Positions 1 through 6,330 are shown, counted from the stretch's first letter. The stretch is DNA of 7,052 nucleotides from GCA-003244245 sp038276315 (GCA_038276315.1 JBBPZY010000363.1:1-7052), one strand, 5' to 3'. Made by a program: numbers and translations. The notes: generated from the letters alone by a model not told the origin.

Positions 1-133
1 CCGTGGGGCCGGGGCCCCTTGTTTCGGGGACCTCCTTTCACGTGTTCGGGTTTTGGGGGCATCCGGACAAAAACCGGGCCGCCGTTGGCACACAAACCAC
101 GATCAGGAACCTGACGCCAGGAGGTCAGCGAGA
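1..133. other. Non-coding left edge with small inverted repeats
   Basis: I see no convincing gene here. This is the 3' flank of the minus-strand helicase-associated gene. A GC-rich self-complementary patch lies at about 5-18 (GGGGCCGGGGCCCC), and CCCC (15-18) can pair with GGGG (26-29) over a 7-base loop. TCAGG-AA-CCTGA near 104-115 is a short inverted repeat. None is followed by a T-run on either strand, so a terminator role is only possible. On the minus strand 31-38 reads AAAGGAGG, a perfect-looking ribosome binding site, but no ATG, GTG or TTG follows it before the window edge. In M. tuberculosis the next gene on this side is the XPB-type helicase; if it is present here, it begins beyond the window. 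Confidence 0.4.
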
Positions 134-2392
134 TCATTCCTGCATAACCGCCGCTGAGGTGATGCGGTGCAGCGGGAAGCGCCGCAGCTCATCGGCGCAG
201 CGGTCGAAGCCTTCCAGGACGCCGCCACCGACGCTGACCGGCCGCACGATGCGCCGGCGGGCCACGCCGTGTGAGTCGACGTAGCTGATGCAGACGTTAC
301 TGCCGGCGTGCGCGGCATCCTGCAGCACCTCCACTGTGGCACCGGTGGGCACCGCACCGTTTCGCAGCCCGCGGGGAGCGCTGGCTGCGGCATCCCCGGT
401 CCGTACCGCTGCCACCATGGCGGCAAGCTGCTCCGCCGAGGGGGTAGGTGGCAAGATGGCCCGCCGGGTCGGCTGGGTTCGGGCCCTGGTCCGGCGAGCT
501 CCGGAGCGCAGGTCGACCACTTGACCATCGGGTCCCTCAGCGACCGGGATAAAGCCGGCGCCGCGTACTTCGTCGAGCAGTGCCGCCAGCGTCAACGGGC
601 TGACCAGCACGGTAGGCGCAAGCCGGCGCAGCCCGCAGCGCGCGGCGACCGGGTGCGCCAGTAGCTCAGTGAGCAGTGCCGCATCGTCGCAGCGCAGGAA
701 TGCGGAGGCGGCGCCACCGCGCAGCCGCCCGTGTCGCCGGGCCACATCGTCGATGAGATAGCTCACCGACTGCGGCACCGGCGTCACCGACCGGCTTCGG
801 AACAGCTCGTGTAGGTCGGCGGCGCTGCGGCCGGCGTCCAAGGCGCGGCGCACCGTACCCTCGGTGACCCGGTAAACGGTGGCGCCACCGGCCGATTCCA
901 CGTCAGCGACCAGCCCGATCTCCCTGGCCAGTTCGGGCTCCAGCGGTCCCGGCGCCACCACGGTCCGGTCGGCCTGCACCATGACGTGGGTCACCGGCTC
1001 AGGCAGCGCGGTATGGAGAACGGCCGATGCGGCCGCGGCACCGTCGCGGAGCAACGCACAGCCGGCGCGGGACATCGCCCCCAGCGCGAGCACACCTAAA
1101 GTGGTGGCCTCCTGGATGGTCCAGGCGACCACCTCCTCGCGGCGCCGGCCGTCCCGTCGGGGTGCCCGCCAAGCCAGCAACGCAACGAGGTCCTCAGGTC
1201 GCTGGATACCGCAGCCGGCGGGCAGCTCGGCGATCGCCTCAAGGATTCGGCGCCGCTGAGCGGGGGCACGTGGCTGGTGCAGCTCATCGGACAGGGCGGC
1301 CAGTGGCCGATCTTTGTCATCGCGGGTTCGGACCAATCCGGGCAGCCGCGGTAGCTCGAGCCACCCGGGCACCAGCATGGCCCAGCGCCGCTGCGGTGGT
1401 GCGGCAAGCCAGGAATCGGCGGCGGCGGTGGGCAACCACAGCGGCGCGGCGGTTCCCTCGTCGGTCCAGGTGATCAGTCCAGCAGCGATAGCCACCTCGG
1501 CAAGCAGCGCCACGCTGGCCTCGTCGATGTCCAGCAGACGGGCCGTTCGTCGCAGGTCCCGCACACCCAGGCCACCCGCGCGCAACATCGGAGGAGGATC
1601 CGCGGACCATTCGGCGAGCAGCTTCTCGATGTGGCGCAGCAGCTCGAGCACCGCTCCGGCGGCCGTCGAGTCGACCACGGACGGGTCATGCTGTCGAGTG
1701 GGCAGCGCCGGCTCGTCCAGCTCAAGGGGACCCAGTAGATGGTCTGCGCGCAACGCCAAACCCACCTGTGCGGGTAACTCGACGGTGCCGGCGTCGATCC
1801 GCCGTAGCAGCCCGCGGGCTAGCAGGCGTTGTACCGGCGTGCGGGCTCGATCCAGCGGAAGCACCTCGACGGCGTCGCGGCTGGTACCGACCGGTGATCC
1901 GGCGGCCAGCGCCCGCAGCACTCCCAGCTCGTCCTCGGCAAGATCGGCGAGAACAGCGTTGAGGTCGACACCGACCAGGTCCGGGCCGGGGCGACCCAGG
2001 CCACCTGGATGCGGTCCGATGACCTGGCGGGTTGCCGGCGCCACCACCAGCGCCGAATCATCGCCCCAGACCAATGCCCGGCACCGCAGCGCGTCCAGTC
2101 CCTGACCAATGCGCTCCGCGGCAACCCCTGGACCGAGCAGCTGCCCGACCACCCGGCTGGTCACTGGTGCGGTGTCCGCACCAGTGACCAGCAGCGCTGA
2201 GAGCACCGCCACGGTGAATCGATCGAGGTCCTCGCAGGCCCGCGCGACCGATGCCGGGATTGCCGCTCGGGTAGCCAACACCATCGAATCGGCTGGTGGG
2301 GGCACGGCGAGGTCCGGGCGGGCGCGCAGCAACTCGACCAGCGTGTCGTCGTCCCGGGAGCGTAGCCAGTCAGCAAGCGCGGTGCTGGGCAT
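134..2392 (-). CDS. Helicase-associated (XPB/Ssl2 N-terminal-like) protein, Rv0862c family, with WYL-like C-terminus
   Basis: A 752-aa cytosolic protein of the actinobacterial family annotated 'helicase-associated / helicase C-terminal domain-containing protein' (M. tuberculosis Rv0862c, about the same length). The N-terminus (ALADWLRSRDDDTLVELL) is family-typical. Residues ~466-629 resemble the Helicase_C_3/XPB-N region: VMVQADRTVV, VYRVTEGTVRRAL, PVPQSVSYLIDDVARRHG and FLRCDDAALLTELL. Residues ~684-752 look like a WYL-type fold (CISYVDSHG, RIVRPVSVGGG, RRFPLHRI). No Walker A or DExx/H motif is present, so it is probably not an ATPase itself; a partner role to the XPB helicase is inference. 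The frame is open to an ATG at 2494, which would add 34 residues. I prefer ATG 2392 because the added part is not family-like and a TATGAT box (2459-2464) lies between the two starts. The ribosome site before 2392 is weak (GGA). The function in the cell is not established. Confidence 0.85.
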   Translation of the reverse strand: MPSTALADWLRSRDDDTLVELLRARPDLAVPPPADSMVLATRAAIPASVARACEDLDRFTVAVLSALLVTGADTAPVTSRVVGQLLGPGVAAERIGQGLDALRCRALVWGDDSALVVAPATRQVIGPHPGGLGRPGPDLVGVDLNAVLADLAEDELGVLRALAAGSPVGTSRDAVEVLPLDRARTPVQRLLARGLLRRIDAGTVELPAQVGLALRADHLLGPLELDEPALPTRQHDPSVVDSTAAGAVLELLRHIEKLLAEWSADPPPMLRAGGLGVRDLRRTARLLDIDEASVALLAEVAIAAGLITWTDEGTAAPLWLPTAAADSWLAAPPQRRWAMLVPGWLELPRLPGLVRTRDDKDRPLAALSDELHQPRAPAQRRRILEAIAELPAGCGIQRPEDLVALLAWRAPRRDGRRREEVVAWTIQEATTLGVLALGAMSRAGCALLRDGAAAASAVLHTALPEPVTHVMVQADRTVVAPGPLEPELAREIGLVADVESAGGATVYRVTEGTVRRALDAGRSAADLHELFRSRSVTPVPQSVSYLIDDVARRHGRLRGGAASAFLRCDDAALLTELLAHPVAARCGLRRLAPTVLVSPLTLAALLDEVRGAGFIPVAEGPDGQVVDLRSGARRTRARTQPTRRAILPPTPSAEQLAAMVAAVRTGDAAASAPRGLRNGAVPTGATVEVLQDAAHAGSNVCISYVDSHGVARRRIVRPVSVGGGVLEGFDRCADELRRFPLHRITSAAVMQE

Positions 2393-2458
2393 CTGGTCCA
2401 GCGTAGCGAGAGCGCTCGTGGCGCGTCGAGTGACACCCTGCCGGTCAGCCTGGAATTG

Positions 2459-2464
2459 ATCATA
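2459..2464 (-). promoter_or_regulatory. Candidate -10 box (TATGAT) for the helicase-associated gene
   Basis: TATGAT on the minus strand is one base from the sigma-70 consensus TATAAT and lies in the divergent intergenic region. It would start transcription near 2452, leaving about 60 bases of leader before ATG 2392. I see no good -35 at 16-18 bases, which is common in actinomycete promoters. No equally good box was found for the plus-strand gene at 2548. Confidence 0.35.
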
Positions 2465-2547
2465 CCGGCATCGGGCACAATGAGCGGTGTGCATGCCGAC
2501 TGGCGGGTTGCTGACACGCCAATGGGACGACCGAAAGAGGAGAAGCT

Positions 2548-2739
2548 GTGGCCAAGCGAACCGACCGCATCGACCCGACCTGGCCGAGCTGGTCGGAGGA
2601 AGACCATCCGGTCACCGAACTCGCCTCCCCGCTGCAGGGCGCGCTGTCACCGTTCGGTGAGGTGACCTTCCCGCTGCCGCCGGACCAGGTCAGCTACGAG
2701 CACCCGCATACTGTGATCAACCAGAGCGATACCGAGTAG
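2548..2739 (+). CDS. Small conserved actinobacterial protein (Rv0863-like)
   Basis: A 63-aa acidic, proline-rich protein with no signal peptide or membrane segment. The middle (DPTWPSWSEEDHPVTELASP, then LQGALSPFGEVTFPLPPDQVSY) matches my recollection of the small hypothetical family encoded divergently from the Rv0862c gene in mycobacteria and relatives; Rv0863 itself is somewhat longer. GTG at 2548 is preceded by AGAGGAGA with 4-6 bases spacing, a strong ribosome site that fixes the start. Its function is unknown. The retained divergent pairing with the helicase-associated gene is the only contextual clue. Confidence 0.8.
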   Translation: MAKRTDRIDPTWPSWSEEDHPVTELASPLQGALSPFGEVTFPLPPDQVSYEHPHTVINQSDTE

Positions 2740-2772
2740 CGGGGTCCCGTCGGGCGGGTGCTTCGGGTCCGT

Positions 2773-2778
2773 TAGGGT
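2773..2778 (+). promoter_or_regulatory. Candidate -10 box (TAGGGT) for the L,D-transpeptidase gene
   Basis: TAGGGT fits the TAnnnT pattern of actinomycete housekeeping promoters and lies in the 150-base gap between 2739 and 2890. It would give a leader of about 100 bases that contains the hairpin at 2832-2852. No clear -35 is seen, so this is tentative. Confidence 0.25.
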
Positions 2779-2831
2779 GCCGTCACCGCGCAGCCCCAGT
2801 GGACGCAACAGCGTCGTTGGGTCGAGCGGGA

Positions 2832-2852
2832 TCGCCCGATCGGGGAGGGCGA
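2832..2852 (+). other. Hairpin in the leader before the L,D-transpeptidase gene
   Basis: TCGCCC (2832-2837) and GGGCGA (2847-2852) form a 6-bp stem with a 9-base loop. An overlapping alternative, GATCG-CC-CGATC, could compete. No T-run follows, so this may be a weak terminator for the small gene upstream or leader structure for the gene downstream. The sequence alone does not decide. Confidence 0.25.
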
Positions 2853-2889
2853 GTCCCCTAATTCTGCTCGTCCGACACCACAAGAGGTC

Positions 2890-3762
2890 ATGGCTCAACG
2901 TCCTCCCGGATCCTTCCGGCTACTCAACCGTCCATACCTGATCGCCTGCGCGATCGGCGGGGTTTTGCTGATCGTGGTGGTGATCATCGCGGTCGCCATG
3001 GCGGCTCCCTTCGGGGCCAGCCAGGCGACCAAGGCCGCGCCACCGCCGCCACCCGTCGTGGCTGCTCCGATCACTGCGATCCCGCCGGCGATGCTGCCGG
3101 TAGATCCCACAAAGTTGCCGCAGAGCACCACATACACCGCCATCAAAGGGGCGCCGCTCGATCCTGGCCCGGTGGTGGCCACCGACGGCACCGTGGTGCA
3201 CCCACGGCGCGAGATAGTGGTGTACAACGCGCCCGGCGGCGCCCCGATCGCCAGGCTGGATCCCCAGCAGATCGGCGACACCTGGCTGCCGGCGATCACC
3301 CAGCAACCCGGATGGGTAGAGGTGCTGCTGCCCTCGCGACCCAACAGTTCTGCGGGCTGGGTCACCGATACTGCACTCGATCGGGCGGTTACCCCGTATC
3401 TCATCAGGGTGCACCTTCGTTCCCTCAATATGGAGCTGTTCAAGGGGGGCCAGCGCCTGGGTGATTGGACGGTGGGCACCGGCAAGGAAGTCCATCCCAC
3501 CCCACCCGGGCGCACGTTCCTGCTCGGTTCGTTCAGCGACTCCGCGCAGAGGTACTCGCCGGTGATCTTGCCGTTGGGTACTCACAGCACCACTCTCGAC
3601 AGCTTCGGCGGCGGTCCGGGAACCGTCGCGATCCACACTTGGCCCACGGCCAATGTCTTCGGTACCCGGTCTAGCGATGGCTGCATCCGGGTTCCGTCTG
3701 ACGCGCTCCACCAGTTGATCCAAGTTCCCCTTGGGACGCTCGTGCTCATCGACGAGAACTGA
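2890..3762 (+). CDS. Membrane-anchored L,D-transpeptidase (YkuD family)
   Basis: A 290-aa protein. A cytoplasmic start (MAQRPPGSFRLLNRPY) leads into one hydrophobic segment (~17-39) that acts as a signal anchor or signal peptide. A proline-rich linker follows (~50-85). A small SH3b-like beta region lies at ~105-160 (IVVYNAPGGAPIARL, GWVEVLLPSR, SAGWV). The YkuD catalytic domain covers ~170-290. Active-site residues are visible: H249 in AIHTW, and SSDGCIRV with catalytic C265 and R267, matching the family pattern H-x(14-17)-[ST]-x-G-C-[IV]-[RN]. Enzymes of this family make 3-3 peptidoglycan cross-links, or attach proteins to peptidoglycan, outside the membrane. ATG 2890 follows AAGAGG with tight spacing. 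The gene lies 19 bases before the secreted-protein gene at 3782, suggesting co-transcription. The exact substrate is not predictable. Confidence 0.92.
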   Translation: MAQRPPGSFRLLNRPYLIACAIGGVLLIVVVIIAVAMAAPFGASQATKAAPPPPPVVAAPITAIPPAMLPVDPTKLPQSTTYTAIKGAPLDPGPVVATDGTVVHPRREIVVYNAPGGAPIARLDPQQIGDTWLPAITQQPGWVEVLLPSRPNSSAGWVTDTALDRAVTPYLIRVHLRSLNMELFKGGQRLGDWTVGTGKEVHPTPPGRTFLLGSFSDSAQRYSPVILPLGTHSTTLDSFGGGPGTVAIHTWPTANVFGTRSSDGCIRVPSDALHQLIQVPLGTLVLIDEN

Positions 3763-3781
3763 ACGAACGAAAGGACAGCAT

Positions 3782-4639
3782 GTGAACAGTAGGAAGCTCG
3801 CCGGCGTCAGTGCTGCCAGCGTCGGTGCTGCCACCGCCGTCGCGGCCCTGCTGCTGGGGACCCTGCCCGGCTCCGCTGGCGAAGACACCAACGCCTCGGC
3901 ATTCGGGCTCGCCGCGGAAGGTCTGCTGCCCATCTCGCCGACTCCGAGGGTTGAGGCTCCACCCGACGAGAGTAGGGCTCTGCTGGAGTTGCCGGGGGAG
4001 GAGCACTCAAGAGAAGGCATCTCTGTCGCGCTGCTCAAGGTCGAGGCCGAGCACTTCAGGTCCAAGGCGACGGCGGTCAAGGTCAACATCCTCGGCCTGC
4101 GCCTGAGGGTCCTGGAGGCGAAGTGCGACAACGGGCACGGTGAATCCTCGATCATCGGCACCGACGGTGACAGTGAGGGAACGTCGTCGCCATATGCAGG
4201 CCAGGAACTGGACCTGTCGCCGGTGGTGAGTGTCGAGTTCAACCGGCAGCGTCGGGACCATGACCGGCTCACGGTCGACGCCGCAGTGGTAAGGCTGCTG
4301 CCCGGTGACCGGCACAGGGCGGCGCTCTCGCAGAAGGACCTCGACCTTTTCAAGAGCCTCGCGTCCAGCAAGATGGCTGTTCCGACCATGGACCAGCTGC
4401 AGGCAGCGCACGCCAAGTCGGCCACGCCGGCAGGGCCTGTCACGGTCACAGATCTGCTCGGCGCGCTCAAGACGAGCAACCCGAGTCTTCTCGGCGGCGG
4501 CAGGGGTGATGGTGATGCCCTGGAGACGATCGTGATCTCTTCTGCCAGCTGTGAACAGCGCCACGAGAACAAGGAGGCCCCGAAGGAAGAGGCCCCGGCG
4601 CCACAGCCTGTCGAGACACACCTGCCGGTCACGCACTGA
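3782..4639 (+). CDS. Secreted protein resembling the choice-of-anchor P group
   Basis: A 285-aa exported protein of unknown function. The signal peptide is clear: NSRK, then a hydrophobic stretch to about residue 29 and small residues (PGSAG) before the mature part. The segment ASAFGLAAEGLLPISPTP, VEAPP, ... VLEAKC (C115), then DRLTVDAAVVRLLPG and ETIVISSASC (C257), resembles the beta-rich 'choice-of-anchor P' proteins of actinobacteria. A charged, probably helical insertion (~182-240) separates the last two elements. The tail (~262-280) is Lys/Glu/Pro-rich and ends in LPVTH, close to a sortase LPxTG motif but without the membrane segment and basic tail. GTG 3782 is chosen because AAAGGA lies 7 bases upstream; starting upstream at 3731 would remove the signal peptide position and overlap the transpeptidase gene. 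Nine of 16 arginines use AGG/AGA, unlike the neighbours. A cell-wall role with the transpeptidase is inference. Confidence 0.75.
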   Translation: MNSRKLAGVSAASVGAATAVAALLLGTLPGSAGEDTNASAFGLAAEGLLPISPTPRVEAPPDESRALLELPGEEHSREGISVALLKVEAEHFRSKATAVKVNILGLRLRVLEAKCDNGHGESSIIGTDGDSEGTSSPYAGQELDLSPVVSVEFNRQRRDHDRLTVDAAVVRLLPGDRHRAALSQKDLDLFKSLASSKMAVPTMDQLQAAHAKSATPAGPVTVTDLLGALKTSNPSLLGGGRGDGDALETIVISSASCEQRHENKEAPKEEAPAPQPVETHLPVTH

Positions 4640-4651
4640 TCTGACCGACAC

Positions 4652-4695
4652 ATTCCGGAGGGGCTGGCACGCATCTGTGCCAGCCCCTCCGGAAT
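4652..4695 (+). terminator. Perfect 19-bp hairpin, intrinsic terminator
   Basis: ATTCCGGAGGGGCTGGCAC (4652-4670) and its exact reverse complement (4677-4695) enclose a 6-base loop GCATCT. It lies 12 bases after the stop of the secreted-protein gene. No U-run follows, which is usual for actinomycete terminators. It separates the envelope gene pair from the Moco operon and, being symmetrical, could act on both strands. Confidence 0.88.
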
Positions 4696-4749
4696 TGGAT
4701 GCTCCTCATCGGGTTCGGCGGAGGCCAGTCGCCGACGGTGCAGCGGCCG

Positions 4750-4755
4750 TAGGAT
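4750..4755 (+). promoter_or_regulatory. Candidate -10 box (TAGGAT) placing moaC on a leaderless transcript
   Basis: TAGGAT fits TAnnnT and ends 7 bases before GTG 4763, the distance expected between a -10 box and the transcription start. The mRNA would then begin at or near the start codon, as many mycobacterial mRNAs do. The same bases contain AGGA, which could instead be a weak ribosome site 8-9 bases before GTG. The terminator just upstream makes a separate promoter here likely. No clear -35 is seen. Confidence 0.4.
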
Positions 4756-4762
4756 CGCGTGG

Positions 4763-5251
4763 GTGAGCCCCGAGAATCGACTGACCCATGTGGACGACCG
4801 TGGCGCGGCGAGGATGGTCGACGTCTCTGACAAGCAGACCTCCGCCCGGGAGGCAGTCGCCTCCGGCGTGTTTCGCACCACCGAGGAGGTAGTGCGGTTG
4901 CTGCGCGCCGAGCAATTACCCAAGGGCGACGCACTCGCCACTGCGCGCATCGCCGGCATCATGGCGGCCAAGCGAACGCCTGAGCTGATCCCGCTGTGCC
5001 ATCCATTGGCGCTGACCGGGGTAACTGTGGACCTGCGCACCACCGGTTGCGAGGTTCAGATCACCGCCACCGTGCGCACCACCGACCGGACCGGCGTGGA
5101 GATGGAGGCACTCACCGCAGTCGCGGTTGCCGGGCTTGCATTACACGACATGGTGAAGGCAGTCGACCCCGCCGCCGTACTCGACGCGGTGCGAGTGGAG
5201 CGCAAGGCGGGTGGCAAGACGGGCCTGTGGAAGCGGCCGACGTCGAATTGA
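4763..5251 (+). CDS. Cyclic pyranopterin monophosphate synthase MoaC
   Basis: A 162-aa cytosolic enzyme of normal family length. It converts the MoaA product (3',8-cyclo-7,8-dihydro-GTP) into cyclic pyranopterin monophosphate, the first stable Moco intermediate. Family landmarks are present in order: MVDVSDKQTSAREA (18-31), PKGDALATARIAGIMAAKRT (53-72), LIPLCHPLALTG (75-86), GVEMEALTAVAVAG (111-124), LHDMVKAVDP (127-136) and the C-terminal GGKTG. By alignment to E. coli MoaC, the catalytic residues K51, H77, D128 and K131 correspond to K54, H80, D129 and K132, all retained. The start is GTG 4763. It is followed 38 bases later by the mog-moaE fusion, so the two are probably one operon. A homologue of M. 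tuberculosis moaC2 is the best match by context. Confidence 0.95.
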   Translation: MSPENRLTHVDDRGAARMVDVSDKQTSAREAVASGVFRTTEEVVRLLRAEQLPKGDALATARIAGIMAAKRTPELIPLCHPLALTGVTVDLRTTGCEVQITATVRTTDRTGVEMEALTAVAVAGLALHDMVKAVDPAAVLDAVRVERKAGGKTGLWKRPTSN

Positions 5252-5279
5252 TACCGACGCTGGGCCGTCAAATGAGTTC

Positions 5280-5285
5280 AGGAGG
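5280..5285 (+). promoter_or_regulatory. Ribosome binding site deciding the mog-moaE start
   Basis: AGGAGG lies 4 bases before GTG 5290. An in-frame ATG at 5272 has no comparable site upstream and would place this motif inside the coding region. The motif therefore favours GTG 5290, although the spacing is on the short side. Confidence 0.65.
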
Positions 5286-5289
5286 ATCG

Positions 5290-6291
5290 GTGACACCAAC
5301 GACCCGTCGGGCCGTGGTGGTGGTGGCATCCAACCGCGCGGCCGCGGGGGTATACGCCGACCGCACCGGGCCAGTCATCGTCGACTGGCTGTGTGAGCGT
5401 GGTTACCAGACTTCGGATCCCGTGGTAGTGCCTGATGGTTCGCCGGTGCGCGACGCGGTGGCGGCAGCAGTGGCGAACGCGGTCGACGTCGTGCTGACCA
5501 CCGGCGGCACCGGCATCAGCCCGACCGACCGCACCCCGGAGGCCACCGAGCCGCTGCTGGACCGGCGGCTGCCTGGATTGGCCGACGCCATCCGCTCGGC
5601 CGGGCTGCCCAAGGTGCCTACGGCGGTGCTCTCCCGCGGGCTGGCCGGAGTGGCCGGGCGCACCCTGGTGGTCAACCTGCCGGGCTCCACCGGTGGGGTG
5701 CGCGACGGTTTAGCGGTCCTCGACCGGGTGCTCGATCACGCCATCGAGCAGCTGCACGGCGCAGACCACGTCGGCAGTGGAACCGAGGAGCCGTCAGTCG
5801 CCGGATCCGGGCACGGGCGCGAAGACGGACCTGGGCACGGGACAGGGGCGGCCGTGCCCACAGCCTCGGCCGTCGTGCTTCGCGCTGTTGTCACCGAGGA
5901 ACCACTCGCCGTCGAGGAACACGCCCGCTTGGTCTCCCGCTCGAGTGCTGGCGCAGTGGTGAGCTTTTCCGGCTTGGTCCGCGACCACGACGGCGGCCGG
6001 GGGGTACGCGCGTTGGAGTACTCCAGCCATCCCGATGCCGCTGACGTGATTGCGCGGGTGGCGGCGCAGGTCGCGACGACGCACTCGCAGGTGTACGCAC
6101 TGGCTGTCAGCCACCGCATCGGTTCGCTGGCCATCGGCGACTCAGCAATCGTCTGCGCCGTGTCGGCGGCTCACCGCGCGGAGGCTTTCGCAGCATGTGC
6201 GGCACTCGTCGATGAGGTGAAGCTGCAGCTGCCGATCTGGAAGCGGCAAGAGCTGTCCGACGGCGCGGAGGAATGGGTCAACAGTCCGTGA
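5290..6291 (+). CDS. Fused molybdenum cofactor protein: MogA/MoaB domain + MoaE domain
   Basis: One 333-aa open frame holds two complete Moco enzymes. Residues ~7-158 are a MogA/MoaB-type molybdopterin adenylyltransferase: VVVVASNRAAAGVYAD, TTGGTGISPTDRTPE (70-84, with D80 and E84), LPGLADAIRSAGL, and SRGLAGVAGRTLVVNLPGS (115-133). Residues ~195-333 are MoaE, the large subunit of molybdopterin synthase: GAVVSFSGLVRDHDGG (221-236), LEYSSHP, SHRIGSLAIGD (274-284), AAHRAEAF, and VDEVKLQLPIWKRQ. K311 and K318 match E. coli MoaE catalytic K119 and K126. The linker (~159-194) is Gly/His/Glu-rich with two GHG-containing repeats encoded by GGGCACGGG (5809-5817, 5833-5841). There is no stop between the domains; in M. 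tuberculosis mog and moaE2 are separate genes. An internal GTG (5854, residue 189) after AGGGG could also give free MoaE. It is read after moaC and converges with moaD, which encodes the partner subunit. Confidence 0.92.
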   Translation: MTPTTRRAVVVVASNRAAAGVYADRTGPVIVDWLCERGYQTSDPVVVPDGSPVRDAVAAAVANAVDVVLTTGGTGISPTDRTPEATEPLLDRRLPGLADAIRSAGLPKVPTAVLSRGLAGVAGRTLVVNLPGSTGGVRDGLAVLDRVLDHAIEQLHGADHVGSGTEEPSVAGSGHGREDGPGHGTGAAVPTASAVVLRAVVTEEPLAVEEHARLVSRSSAGAVVSFSGLVRDHDGGRGVRALEYSSHPDAADVIARVAAQVATTHSQVYALAVSHRIGSLAIGDSAIVCAVSAAHRAEAFAACAALVDEVKLQLPIWKRQELSDGAEEWVNSP

Positions 6292-6299
6292 AGGCGTGC

Positions 6300-6326
6300 C
6301 CACGACGTCGCGGAGTCCGGTCGTGG
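6300..6326. terminator. Possible bidirectional terminator between mog-moaE and moaD
   Basis: CCACGAC (6300-6306) and GTCGTGG (6320-6326) form a 7-bp stem with a 13-base loop in the 39-base gap between the convergent stops. Position and symmetry suit a shared terminator. The stem is modest and there is no T-run on either side. Confidence 0.45.
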
Positions 6327-6330
6327 ACGG

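Noticed and set aside
1314..2105. 263-codon plus-strand frame inside the helicase-associated gene
   Set aside because: Ser/Ala/Arg-rich, no ribosome site or known motif, wholly antisense to a well-supported gene.
2393..2494. 34-residue N-terminal extension (with CxxC) of the helicase-associated protein
   Set aside because: Upstream of the candidate -10 box, not family-like, and ATG 2392 gives a length close to the M. tuberculosis homologue.
2740..2889. Possible riboswitch in the transpeptidase leader
   Set aside because: Only short, overlapping stems are visible; no known riboswitch consensus was recognised.
4007..4651. 214-codon minus-strand frame opposite the secreted-protein gene
   Set aside because: Arg/Val-rich antisense translation with no family features; the plus-strand frame has a signal peptide and ribosome site.
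2920..5043. 707-codon open frame on the minus strand covering three genes
   Set aside because: It lies antisense to the transpeptidase, secreted protein and moaC, runs through the 19-bp terminator, is Ser/Arg-rich without recognisable motifs, and reflects high GC keeping the opposite frame open.
4996..5289. Upstream extension of the mog-moaE frame
   Set aside because: Frame stays open into moaC but the added residues are an out-of-frame reading of moaC; the AGGAGG at 5280-5285 marks the start at 5290.
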